64,000 bases of DNA from Congzhengia minquanensis (GTDB taxonomy: Bacteria > Bacillota > Clostridia > UBA1381 > UBA9506): the NCBI RefSeq assembly GCF_014384785.1, contig NZ_JACRSU010000003.1, forward strand, positions 434,001-498,000, given 5' to 3'. Position 1 is the stretch's first letter; each line of letters begins with the position of its first letter. The notes beneath the pieces were generated by a model. The model did no database searches. It was not told where the DNA came from and worked only from the letters and a program-made list of their open reading frames with translations. The translations under genes were made by a program, and so were the position numbers. Below, in pieces: positions 30,113-37,806 of this stretch.

Positions 30113-32911
30113 ATGGCAGAGGATTACGGCAAGACGCTGAACTTGCCGCAGACGGACTTTCCCATGCGTGCCAATCTGCCGCAGCGGGAGCCGGAGACAT
30201 TAAAAAAGTGGCAGGATGAGGACATGTATGAAAAGCTGATGGACAGCAACGAGGGGAAACCGCTTTTCATTTTGCACGACGGCCCTCCTTATGCCAACGG
30301 CGACATGCATATGGGTCACGCTTTAAATAAAACGCTGAAAGACGTTATTACCAGGTTTAAAAACATGGACGGCTATAAAGCGCCTTACATTCACGGCTGG
30401 GACACCCACGGCCTGCCCATTGAACGGCAGGTTATTAAAATGCTCGGCGTGAACCGGCACGAGGCCGGTGTTGTGAAATTCCGTGACATTTGCCGTGACT
30501 TTGCCTTAAAACAGGTTGAAAACCAGAAAACCCAAATTAAGCGTTTGGGCGCTTTGGGCGACTGGGACAATTCTTATATCACCTTAGACCCCAAATTTGA
30601 AGCAAAACAGATTGAAATTTTTGGAGAAATGGCCAAACGCGGCTATATCTATAAAGGCTTAAAGCCAATTTATTGGTGCACAGACTGTGAAACAGCTCTG
30701 GCGGAAGCGGAAATCGAATATCAGGAGGACAAAACAAACTCCATTTATGTAAAATTTCGTGTAACCGATGACAATGGTGTGTTCCAAAACACCGGAATTG
30801 ATAAAAACGACATTTATTTTGTGATTTGGACCACCACAACCTGGACCTTGCCGGGCAACGTGGCAATTGCCTTAAACCCAGACTTTTCATATAGCTTAGT
30901 AAAAGCAAATGGCGAATATTATGTAATTGCCAAGGAGCTTGTTGATACTGTTATGCAGGCAGGTTCCATAACCAAGTATGAGGAGGTTGCAGTCTACACC
31001 GGCAAGGAATTAGAGCTTATCCGCTGTGCGCACCCGTTTTTAGACAGGGAATCGTTAGTGATTAACGGCGACCATGTGACATTGGATGCCGGCACCGGCT
31101 GCGTTCATACAGCTCCCGGCCACGGCGCGGAGGACTATGTTGCCTGCAGAAACTATAAGGATATTCCCATCATCGTCCCGGTGGACGGAAAGGGCTATTT
31201 AAACGAGCTTGCAGGCGAGTTTAAGGGCTTATACTACGAAAAATCCAATGCAAAAATCATTGAGAAGTTAAAAGAGATAAACGCGCTTTATGCAATAGAA
31301 GAAATCATTCACCAATATCCCCATTGCTGGAGATGTCACCAGCCCATCGTGTTCCGCGCAACAGAGCAGTGGTTCGCTTCGGTTGACGACATTAAAGATG
31401 ACGCAGTTGAGGCAATTAAAAAGGTGCAGTGGATTCCCAAATGGGGCGAAGACCGCATTACGGGAATGGTGCTGGACAGAACAGACTGGTGCATTTCACG
31501 ACAGCGGACGTGGGGCGTTCCAATTCCGATTTTCTACTGTAAGGAATGTGGAAAAGAACTGATTACGGAAGAATCCATTCAGGCAGTGGCAAATTTGTTC
31601 CGCGAAAAGGGTTCCACCGCCTGGTATGAAACCGACGCGAAAGATATTTTACCTGAGGGTACAAAGTGCCCAGCTTGCGGGTGCACGGAGTTTACCAAAG
31701 AGCAAGACATTATGGACGTATGGTTCGATTCCGGCTCCAGCCATGCAGGTGTATTAGATGTGAAGCCCGGCCTTCGGTTCCCGGCAGACCTCTACTTAGA
31801 GGGCAACGACCAATACCGCGGCTGGTTCCAGTCGTCACTTTTAACATCCATTGCCGCAAGAGGCGTTGCGCCTTATAAAACGGTTATTACCCACGGCATG
31901 ATTGTGGACGACAGCGGCGACAAAATGTCAAAATCAAAAGGCAACGGCATCAGCCCCCAGGACATTATCGAAAAATACGGCGCTGATTTATTAAGGCTGT
32001 GGGTTGTTTCGGCGGACTATAAAACCGACATGCGCATTTCTGACGGCATTTTAAAACAGCTGTCTGAGTCCTACCGTAAAATCAGAAATACGGCAAGATA
32101 TATTCTGGGAAATATCCACGATTTTAACCCCAACACAGATATGATGGAATTTTCCGATTTACAGGAAATTGACAAATGGGCGCTGATTCGTCTTTCCAAG
32201 CTGACGGAAAAAGTGCTGGCAGCTTACAGAGCCTATGAGTTCCACATTGTGCAGCACGCAATTCATAATTTCTGCATTGTGGACATGAGCAATTTCTATT
32301 TAGACGTCATTAAAGACAGACTTTACACGCAGAAAGCAAACAGCCCAGCACGCCGTGCGGCACAGACGACAATGTATAAGATTTTAGATGCGTTAGTTAA
32401 GCTGTTAGCGCCTGTGCTGGCTTACACTGCTGAGGAAATTTGGTCGTTTATGCCGCATACCGACAAAGAGAATCAGGAATTTGTCTTATTAAACGATATG
32501 CCAAAACCAACGCCGGAGCTTTATGACGAGGCGTTTGAAGCAAAGTGGGATCAAATTCTTGCAGTAAAAGCAGACGTTTCCAAAGCTTTAGAAAATGCAA
32601 GAGCGGCAAAAGTAATCGGCCATTCGCTGGGCGCAGACGTGGAAATTTTTGCAGACGGCGCACTTTACGACCTTTTGTCCGGTATGAAAGACGACTTGGT
32701 AACTTACTTCATCGTGTCCGATGTATCGGTGAAACCGGTCAGCGAAGCAAACGGCGGTACGCACACAGGAGAAACAGGAATTCAGGTGCGTGTCACCCAG
32801 GCGGAAGGCGAAAAATGCGAACGGTGCTGGATGTTCAGCAAAACCGTTGGACAGTTCCACGACCATCCAACTCTTTGCGCACGGTGCGCGAGCGTTTTGA
32901 AGGAGGACTAA
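30113..32911 (+). CDS. ileS: Isoleucine--tRNA ligase
   Basis: A 932-residue class I synthetase of bacterial type. The HIGH signature appears in PPYANGDMHMGHAL (about residues 63-76) and KMSKSKGN (about 604-611) in the catalytic core, with the editing domain between (TTTWTLPGNVAIAL). The C-terminal zinc finger CERCWMFSK...CARC is present, the usual mark of bacterial IleRS. No T-box leader is present; only 55 bases separate it from divIVA. The AGGAGAG ribosome site is good. Confidence 0.98.
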   Translation: MAEDYGKTLNLPQTDFPMRANLPQREPETLKKWQDEDMYEKLMDSNEGKPLFILHDGPPYANGDMHMGHALNKTLKDVITRFKNMDGYKAPYIHGWDTHGLPIERQVIKMLGVNRHEAGVVKFRDICRDFALKQVENQKTQIKRLGALGDWDNSYITLDPKFEAKQIEIFGEMAKRGYIYKGLKPIYWCTDCETALAEAEIEYQEDKTNSIYVKFRVTDDNGVFQNTGIDKNDIYFVIWTTTTWTLPGNVAIALNPDFSYSLVKANGEYYVIAKELVDTVMQAGSITKYEEVAVYTGKELELIRCAHPFLDRESLVINGDHVTLDAGTGCVHTAPGHGAEDYVACRNYKDIPIIVPVDGKGYLNELAGEFKGLYYEKSNAKIIEKLKEINALYAIEEIIHQYPHCWRCHQPIVFRATEQWFASVDDIKDDAVEAIKKVQWIPKWGEDRITGMVLDRTDWCISRQRTWGVPIPIFYCKECGKELITEESIQAVANLFREKGSTAWYETDAKDILPEGTKCPACGCTEFTKEQDIMDVWFDSGSSHAGVLDVKPGLRFPADLYLEGNDQYRGWFQSSLLTSIAARGVAPYKTVITHGMIVDDSGDKMSKSKGNGISPQDIIEKYGADLLRLWVVSADYKTDMRISDGILKQLSESYRKIRNTARYILGNIHDFNPNTDMMEFSDLQEIDKWALIRLSKLTEKVLAAYRAYEFHIVQHAIHNFCIVDMSNFYLDVIKDRLYTQKANSPARRAAQTTMYKILDALVKLLAPVLAYTAEEIWSFMPHTDKENQEFVLLNDMPKPTPELYDEAFEAKWDQILAVKADVSKALENARAAKVIGHSLGADVEIFADGALYDLLSGMKDDLVTYFIVSDVSVKPVSEANGGTHTGETGIQVRVTQAEGEKCERCWMFSKTVGQFHDHPTLCARCASVLKED

Positions 32912-32915
32912 TCCG

Positions 32916-33395
32916 TTGCTCATACCCTTTTTTGCAGGAGTAATACTCATCACGGCCTTTGACCAGATTATAAAAGCCGTTGCGACGGAAAAGTTAATGC
33001 AAACCGGCACTGTTCCGCTCATTAATAACGTGTTTCACTTGACCTATTGTGAAAACCCGGGAGCTGGTTTTGGTATTTTTGCTGACTATACCTGGATTTT
33101 GTCGGTGCTGACCTTTTTGGTAATTGCCGCTGCAGTTGTATATGTGGCGGTGAAGCGTCCGAAAAACGCACTTTTGATGACAGCGCTGACCTTTATGGTT
33201 GGCGGCGCGGTTGGAAACCTGATTGACCGGGTGAGGCTGGGCTATGTGATTGACTTTTTTGATTTCCGGCTGATTCACTTTCCGATTTTTAACATTGCAG
33301 ACTGTTTTGTGACAATCGGCGCGGTTATTTTTGCCGTATATGTGATATTTTTCAGTGACAAAAAGGAGCAGGCCGATGGACAGAATAAAGGCTGA
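32916..33395 (+). CDS. lspA: Lipoprotein signal peptidase (signal peptidase II)
   Basis: A 159-residue integral membrane aspartic protease that cleaves prolipoprotein signal peptides, such as that of the DUF3048 lipoprotein in this window. Four hydrophobic segments are seen. The two catalytic aspartates are in NLIDRVRLGYVIDFFDF and FNIADCFV. The start is TTG 32916 nine bases after an AAGGAGG site at the end of ileS. Its 3' end overlaps the next gene by 20 bases. Confidence 0.94.
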   Translation: MLIPFFAGVILITAFDQIIKAVATEKLMQTGTVPLINNVFHLTYCENPGAGFGIFADYTWILSVLTFLVIAAAVVYVAVKRPKNALLMTALTFMVGGAVGNLIDRVRLGYVIDFFDFRLIHFPIFNIADCFVTIGAVIFAVYVIFFSDKKEQADGQNKG

Positions 33396-34305
33396 GGCGG
33401 TGGACTGCGGAAAGCGGCTCGACGTGTTTTTGTCAGAACGCGCAGGCTTTACACGCTCGGCGGCGCAAAAGCTGTTGGAGAACGGCTGTGTTGCGGTAAA
33501 CGAAAAAATTGCCGCGAAAAACTATAAAATAAAGGAATCAGACGAGGTCCGGGTAGAAATGCCCGAGCCTCGTGTTGTAAATGCCGAACCGCAAAATATT
33601 CCGCTGGATATTGTTTATGAGGACGAAGACATCATTGTGGTGAACAAGCCTCAGGGCATGGTAGTGCATCCGGCGGCAGGAAATTTTGACGGTACGCTGG
33701 TAAACGCGCTGATGTTCCACACGAAAGGGAATCTGTCTGCCATGAACGGCGTGATTCGGCCCGGCATTGTGCACAGAATAGACAAGGACACCAGCGGCAT
33801 TTTGGTGGTGGCCAAAACAAATGCAGCGCACCTTTCTTTGGCGGAGCAGATTAAGGCCCACACCGTGACGCGGGAGTATATCTGTCTGATTCATGGCGGC
33901 ACAAACTGGGACGAGCTTACGGTGGACAAGCCCATTGGCCGGGACACGAAAGACAGAAAGCGCATGATTGCCGGCGCATCCGTTTTAAAGGACGGCCGGG
34001 ACGCTGTGACGCACTTTTCTGTAAAACAGCGCTACCAAGGCTATACGCTGTTGGGGTGCCGGTTGGAAACGGGGCGCACACACCAAATCCGCGTGCACTT
34101 AAAAAGCATCGGCAAGCATATTGTCGGCGACCCTGTTTATGGTTTAAAAGAAGACCGGATCGCCAAATCCGCAGGGCTTTGCGGCCAGCTGCTTCATGCA
34201 CAAAAATTGGGATTCATTCATCCTGCGACAGGTAAATATGTTGAATTTACCAGCGCGTTGCCGGACTATTTTCTGTGCATATTAGACAAATTACAAGCCC
34301 TGTAA
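33376..34305 (+). CDS. RluA-family pseudouridine synthase (RluD-like)
   Basis: A 309-residue enzyme that isomerises uridine to pseudouridine in 23S rRNA. An N-terminal S4 domain (residues about 10-70, GKRLDVFLSERAGFTRSAAQ) precedes the catalytic domain, which contains the HRIDKDTSGILV motif with the catalytic aspartate and the RTHQIRVHL motif. ATG 33376 lies inside the end of lspA and follows AAAGGAGCAG. The lspA-rluD pair is the usual Firmicute arrangement. The exact target site is not determinable from sequence. Confidence 0.92.
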   Translation: MDRIKAEAVDCGKRLDVFLSERAGFTRSAAQKLLENGCVAVNEKIAAKNYKIKESDEVRVEMPEPRVVNAEPQNIPLDIVYEDEDIIVVNKPQGMVVHPAAGNFDGTLVNALMFHTKGNLSAMNGVIRPGIVHRIDKDTSGILVVAKTNAAHLSLAEQIKAHTVTREYICLIHGGTNWDELTVDKPIGRDTKDRKRMIAGASVLKDGRDAVTHFSVKQRYQGYTLLGCRLETGRTHQIRVHLKSIGKHIVGDPVYGLKEDRIAKSAGLCGQLLHAQKLGFIHPATGKYVEFTSALPDYFLCILDKLQAL

Positions 34306-34347
34306 TGGTGATTTTAACTAAAGTTTTTTGGAATTTAAAAAAATATC

Positions 34348-34376
34348 TTGACTAAAATTGTATATTGGAATATAAT
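34348..34376 (+). promoter_or_regulatory. Consensus promoter of sigH
   Basis: A -35 TTGACT (34348-34353), 17-base spacer and perfect -10 TATAAT (34371-34376). An in-frame TTG coincides with the -35, so it is not the translation start. Confidence 0.85.
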
Positions 34377-34413
34377 TACATTATGTATATGTAAAGTGTG
34401 TTTACTGTCTGAA

Positions 34414-35052
34414 ATGATGGGATTGAGAAAAACTTTGGCAAAGAATGTAGAATTTAAAGAATTTTCAGATGAACAGGTTGTGTCGCTTGCACAGGCGGGA
34501 GACACCAGCGCAATGGAGCATATTGTCAGTAAATACACAGAATTTGTGAAAAAACGTTCCGGCCCATATTTTTTGGCGGGCGCAGAACGGGAAGACCTGA
34601 TTCAGGAGGGGCTGATTGGCCTTTATAAGGCGGTTAAATCGTTTGACGGCGGAAAACGTGCAAACTTTAAAACATTTGCCGAGGTTTGTATTGTCCGGCA
34701 AATGATTACGGCAGTTAAGACCTCCACGCGCAAAAAAAACAATCCGCTGAATCATTACATATCTATCCACGGGACAGACAACGGCACCGTGGAAGACAAT
34801 GTTTATGACAGATTTATCGATTCACAGAATATCAATCCGGAAAGCATTATGATTGAGAAAGAAAATGCCCGAGGCATGGAGTTTGAAATCAGCAAGCTGT
34901 TAAGCGACTTTGAAAATAAAGTCCTGGGCTTTTATTTGAGCGGCGTATCGTATAAAGAGATTGCAGCGTATTTAAACAAAGAGCCAAAAGCTGTAGACAA
35001 CGCGCTGACGCGCATTAAGAAAAAAATAGAAAAATATATTGCCGGAGAATAA
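34414..35052 (+). CDS. sigH: RNA polymerase sigma factor SigH type
   Basis: A 212-residue sigma-70-family factor resembling SigH of Bacillus and Clostridium, which begins post-exponential and sporulation expression. Region 2 has FLAGAEREDLIQEGLIGLYKAV and FAEVCIVRQMITAVKTSTRKK; region 4 has YLSGVSYKEIAAYLNKEPKAVDNAL. There is no strong ribosome site; ATG 34414 (or ATG 34417) is chosen because it gives the usual N-terminus. An in-frame TTG further upstream is part of the promoter. Location after rluD is unusual for this gene. Confidence 0.85.
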   Translation: MMGLRKTLAKNVEFKEFSDEQVVSLAQAGDTSAMEHIVSKYTEFVKKRSGPYFLAGAEREDLIQEGLIGLYKAVKSFDGGKRANFKTFAEVCIVRQMITAVKTSTRKKNNPLNHYISIHGTDNGTVEDNVYDRFIDSQNINPESIMIEKENARGMEFEISKLLSDFENKVLGFYLSGVSYKEIAAYLNKEPKAVDNALTRIKKKIEKYIAGE

Positions 35053-35123
35053 GGGTTAAAAAAACGATTGTAAGCAATTTTGCTGCAATAAATAATTTTA
35101 TTTTTCAAAGTGAGGGATTTTCC

Positions 35124-35396
35124 ATGTACGAAGACAAAACATTAGTATGCAAGGATTGCGGTGCTGAATTCGTATTCACAGCAGGCGAACAGGAATTTTA
35201 CGCTGAAAAGGGTTTTGAAAACGAACCCAGCCGCTGCAAAGATTGCAGAGTTGCAAGAAAGAACAGCATCAGACAGAACAGAGAAATGCATACTGCTATT
35301 TGTGCTGATTGCGGCGCGGAGGCACAGGTGCCTTTTGAGCCAAAAGAAGACCGTCCGGTTTACTGCAGCGAATGTTTCGCAAAGCACAAACAATAA
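35124..35396 (+). CDS. Zinc-ribbon protein with CxxC-x17-CxxC unit
   Basis: A 90-residue protein with two pairs of zinc-ribbon motifs: CKDC at residues 9-12 and 38-41, and CADC (60-63) then exactly 17 residues and CSEC (81-84). This second unit matches the CxxC-x17-CxxC domain found in small proteins of Clostridia and other anaerobes. It has basic surfaces and no signal peptide. The function is unknown; nucleic acid binding is a reasonable idea. It is transcribed after sigH but may also be a separate unit. Good GAGGGA ribosome site. Confidence 0.85.
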   Translation: MYEDKTLVCKDCGAEFVFTAGEQEFYAEKGFENEPSRCKDCRVARKNSIRQNREMHTAICADCGAEAQVPFEPKEDRPVYCSECFAKHKQ

Positions 35397-35417
35397 TCGG
35401 GCAAAAACCGCAATGTT

Positions 35418-35447
35418 TTCGTACATTTGTATCGTAAGCTGTACGAA
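35418..35447. repeat. Inverted repeat of unknown role
   Basis: TTCGTACA / TGTACGAA (35418-35425 with 35440-35447), an eight-base perfect stem around a 14-base loop, with no T-run. It is downstream of the zinc-ribbon gene and about 60 bases before the rimP promoter. It could be an operator or a processing site. Confidence 0.4.
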
Positions 35448-35502
35448 GGAACGTCAAGTTACATATTATTTAAGTTTTAGGAAAAAATGTTAAGAAAAGT
35501 AC

Positions 35503-35531
35503 TTGCATTTTAAGACTGCATTTGTTATAAT
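35503..35531 (+). promoter_or_regulatory. Promoter of the rimP-nusA-infB operon
   Basis: A -35 TTGCAT (35503-35508), 17-base spacer and perfect -10 TATAAT (35526-35531). Transcription should start near 35538, giving a leader of about 110 bases. Confidence 0.85.
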
Positions 35532-35553
35532 GTATATGTGGATATTGTGGTTA

Positions 35554-35583
35554 GAAAGAGTGGGCGTATGTTCCCACTCTTTC
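35554..35583 (+). promoter_or_regulatory. Leader hairpin before rimP
   Basis: A perfect 11-base stem GAAAGAGTGGG / CCCACTCTTTC (35554-35564 with 35573-35583) with an eight-base loop lies soon after the predicted transcription start. It has no proper T-run, so it is not a plain terminator. A second small stem (GTCCG / CGGAC, 35610-35625) precedes the ribosome site. It may attenuate or stabilise the nusA operon message. Confidence 0.55.
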
Positions 35584-35647
35584 GTATTGTATCCGTATAT
35601 TTTGTTTCAGTCCGGTTTGACGGACGCAAAAGAGGTGAAAGTTAAAA

Positions 35648-36109
35648 TTGGCTTTTAATAAAATTGAATCGCAGGTGTTAAAATATTTGGAGCCCATTGC
35701 GGCAGAAGCAGACGTAGAAATTTGGGACATTGAGTTTCAAAAAGAGGGGCCGAATCACGTGCTGCGGGTTTATCTCGACAAGGCTGGCGGCATTTGCTTA
35801 GACGACTGTGAAACTGTAAGCCGCGCATTGGAGGCGGTGCTGGATGAAAAAGACCCCATTCCCCAGGCCTATCTTTTAGAGGTGTCTTCCGCGGGGCTTG
35901 ACCGTGCGATTAAATATAAAACGCACTTTGAAAAATGCATGGGTAAAAATGTCGACGTGAAACTGTTTGCGCCTGTGGACGGGACGAAGGAATTTACCGC
36001 AGCGCTGAATGGTTTTGACGGGAAAACAGTCACATTTCAAATAGACGGCGAAGCAAAAACGCTTCCTTTGGATAAAATATCATCAATCAGGCTTAGCATT
36101 GAGTTTTAA
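35648..36109 (+). CDS. rimP: Ribosome maturation factor RimP
   Basis: A 153-residue RimP, needed for maturation of the 30S subunit. The N-terminal domain has EIWDIEFQKEGPNHVLRVYLD and the DDCETVSRALE segment; SSAGLDRAIK is the typical hinge; the C-terminal Sm-like part starts near residue 90. The start is TTG 35648 after an AGAGGTG site. It is first in the operon rimP-nusA-rnpM-ylxQ-infB-rbfA, as in most Firmicutes. Confidence 0.95.
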   Translation: MAFNKIESQVLKYLEPIAAEADVEIWDIEFQKEGPNHVLRVYLDKAGGICLDDCETVSRALEAVLDEKDPIPQAYLLEVSSAGLDRAIKYKTHFEKCMGKNVDVKLFAPVDGTKEFTAALNGFDGKTVTFQIDGEAKTLPLDKISSIRLSIEF

Positions 36110-36132
36110 ACTGTTTGGAGGAATTAGAAAAA

Positions 36133-37161
36133 ATGAATCAGGAATTTATGACCGCGCTCGCAGAGATTGCGGAGGATAAGAATATCAGCAAGGACTCTTT
36201 GCTGGAAACCATCGAGTTTGCGCTGATTACCGCGTATAAAAAGAATTATGGACACGCGCAGAACGTTGTTGTGAACATAGACAAAGAAACCGGTGAAATT
36301 AAGGTGTATCAGCAGAAAACCGTGTCCGAAACAGTGGAAGACCCCAATTTAGAGGTTTCTGTGGAGGAAGCGGCAGCATTGCACGGAGGATACAGCATTG
36401 GCGACATTGTTAATTTTGAGGTTACGCCAAAATCCTTTGGCCGGATTGCGGCGCAGACGGCAAAACAGGTGGTTGTGCAGAGAATTAAAGAAGCAGAGCG
36501 CGACAAGGTGTTTACAATTTACCGTGACAGGGAAAACTCTATGGTGACAGGCCTGATTACGAAAAATGAAGGAAAATATATTTCGGTGCAAATTGGCGGC
36601 GACACAGAGGCAATTTTGCCAGGCAATGAGCAGATTGCCGGCGAGCATTACACACCCGGAACAAGAATGAAGTTTTATGTTGCCGAAGTGAAGCTGGCTG
36701 GAAACAACCCGCAGATTATTTTGTCCAGAACCCATCCGGGGCTTGTGAAAAAGTTGTTTGAACAGGAAGTGCCCGAATGCGGTGGCGGCGTTGTTGAAAT
36801 AAAGTCCATTTCAAGGGAAGCCGGTTCGCGGTCTAAAATCTCAGTTTATTCCCAGGACGAAAATGTAGACGCTGTCGGCGCGTGCGTTGGCCCGCGCGGC
36901 TCCCGGGTGCAGGTAATCTGTGACGAGCTGGGCGGCGAGAAAATTGACATTATTAAATTCAGCGAAGACCCGGCGCAGTTTATCTCGGCGGCTTTAAGCC
37001 CATCTGACGTGGTGAGCTGTGAAGTGAACGAAGAAGAGCACAGCGCTAAAGTGTTAGTTCCCAGCGGACAGTTATCCCTGGCCATTGGCAAGGAAGGGCA
37101 AAACGCTAGATTGGCCGCAAAGCTGACAGGCTGGAAAATTGACATTAAGCCGGAGGAATAG
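36133..37161 (+). CDS. nusA: Transcription termination/antitermination factor NusA
   Basis: A 342-residue Firmicute-length NusA that controls pausing, termination and antitermination. The N-terminal RNA-polymerase-binding domain (1-125) begins MNQEFMTALAEIAEDKNI; an S1 domain (about 130-200, GDTEAILPGNEQI) and two KH domains (GACVGPRGSRVQVI and LAIGKEGQNARLAAKLTGW) follow. The extra acidic C-terminal repeats of E. coli are absent, as expected. ATG 36133 follows GGAGG; an earlier TTG would overlap that site. Confidence 0.97.
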   Translation: MNQEFMTALAEIAEDKNISKDSLLETIEFALITAYKKNYGHAQNVVVNIDKETGEIKVYQQKTVSETVEDPNLEVSVEEAAALHGGYSIGDIVNFEVTPKSFGRIAAQTAKQVVVQRIKEAERDKVFTIYRDRENSMVTGLITKNEGKYISVQIGGDTEAILPGNEQIAGEHYTPGTRMKFYVAEVKLAGNNPQIILSRTHPGLVKKLFEQEVPECGGGVVEIKSISREAGSRSKISVYSQDENVDAVGACVGPRGSRVQVICDELGGEKIDIIKFSEDPAQFISAALSPSDVVSCEVNEEEHSAKVLVPSGQLSLAIGKEGQNARLAAKLTGWKIDIKPEE

Positions 37162-37164
37162 CAT

Positions 37165-37428
37165 ATGGGGAAGCACATACCCATAAGAGAATGTATTTGC
37201 TGCCGCAGGAAAGACGAAAAACAAAACTATTGCAGGATTGTGAAAACAAAAGAGGGCTTTTTTGTGGACAGCACGCATAAAAAAGAGGGCAGGGGCGCTT
37301 ATATCTGCCCCGCGTGTTTAAACGATCCGGCTTTGTTAAAAAAACGGCCTCTGGACAGGGCGTTTCGGCAAAAAGTACCGGAAGGCGTTTATGCGGCGCT
37401 GGCAGACGCTCGGGAGGGGAAGGCGTAA
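37165..37428 (+). CDS. rnpM: YlxR/RnpM-family RNA-binding protein
   Basis: An 87-residue protein with RECICCRRKDEK near the N-terminus and the GRGAYICPAC motif, typical of the YlxR family. In Bacillus subtilis the homologue, called RnpM, binds the RNase P RNA and modulates its activity. The gene is in its usual place between nusA and the L7Ae-like gene and abuts the latter. Confidence 0.93.
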   Translation: MGKHIPIRECICCRRKDEKQNYCRIVKTKEGFFVDSTHKKEGRGAYICPACLNDPALLKKRPLDRAFRQKVPEGVYAALADAREGKA

Positions 37429-37731
37429 ATGAATAAAGGATTAAATTTTATCAGCCTTGCCCAAAAGGCCGGAAAGGTGAAAGCGGGCGAATATTTGACA
37501 ATGAAAGCCTTAAAAGAGGGAAAGGCGCACCTGACGGTGATTGCCGCCGATACGTCGGAAAAAGCTAAGGCGCGGATCAGTAGGGCATGTGATGTGTTTG
37601 GCTGCAAGGCCGTGGTGTTTGGTAGCAAAGCAGAGCTGGGGCACTTTACCGGGGCCCAGAACAAAAGTGTAATCTGCCTGACGGACGAGGGCTTTTCAAA
37701 TGGACTTTTAAAAATATTGGAACAAATTTAA
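37429..37731 (+). CDS. ylxQ: L7Ae/YlxQ-family RNA-binding protein
   Basis: A 100-residue protein of the L7Ae/L30e/S12e/Gadd45 family. Segments LISLAQKAGK-like (ISLAQKAGKVKAGE), HLTVIAADTSEKAKARI and VFGSKAELGHFTG match YlxQ, which probably binds kink-turn RNA. It starts one base after the rnpM stop with a GGAAGG site, so the pair is co-translated. Function in vivo is unclear. Length is normal. Confidence 0.9.
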   Translation: MNKGLNFISLAQKAGKVKAGEYLTMKALKEGKAHLTVIAADTSEKAKARISRACDVFGCKAVVFGSKAELGHFTGAQNKSVICLTDEGFSNGLLKILEQI

Positions 37732-37806
37732 ATAAATTTTTGGATATTTGTGTAAGATGCCGGCGGATTGCCGGCTTGAAGGATAGAAATTTCGGAGGTG
37801 GCGTTT

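Noticed and set aside
34348..34413. SigH starting at TTG 34348
   Set aside because: This TTG is the first part of a perfect -35 element, so the RNA would begin downstream of it. The N-terminal residues it adds are unlike SigH proteins.
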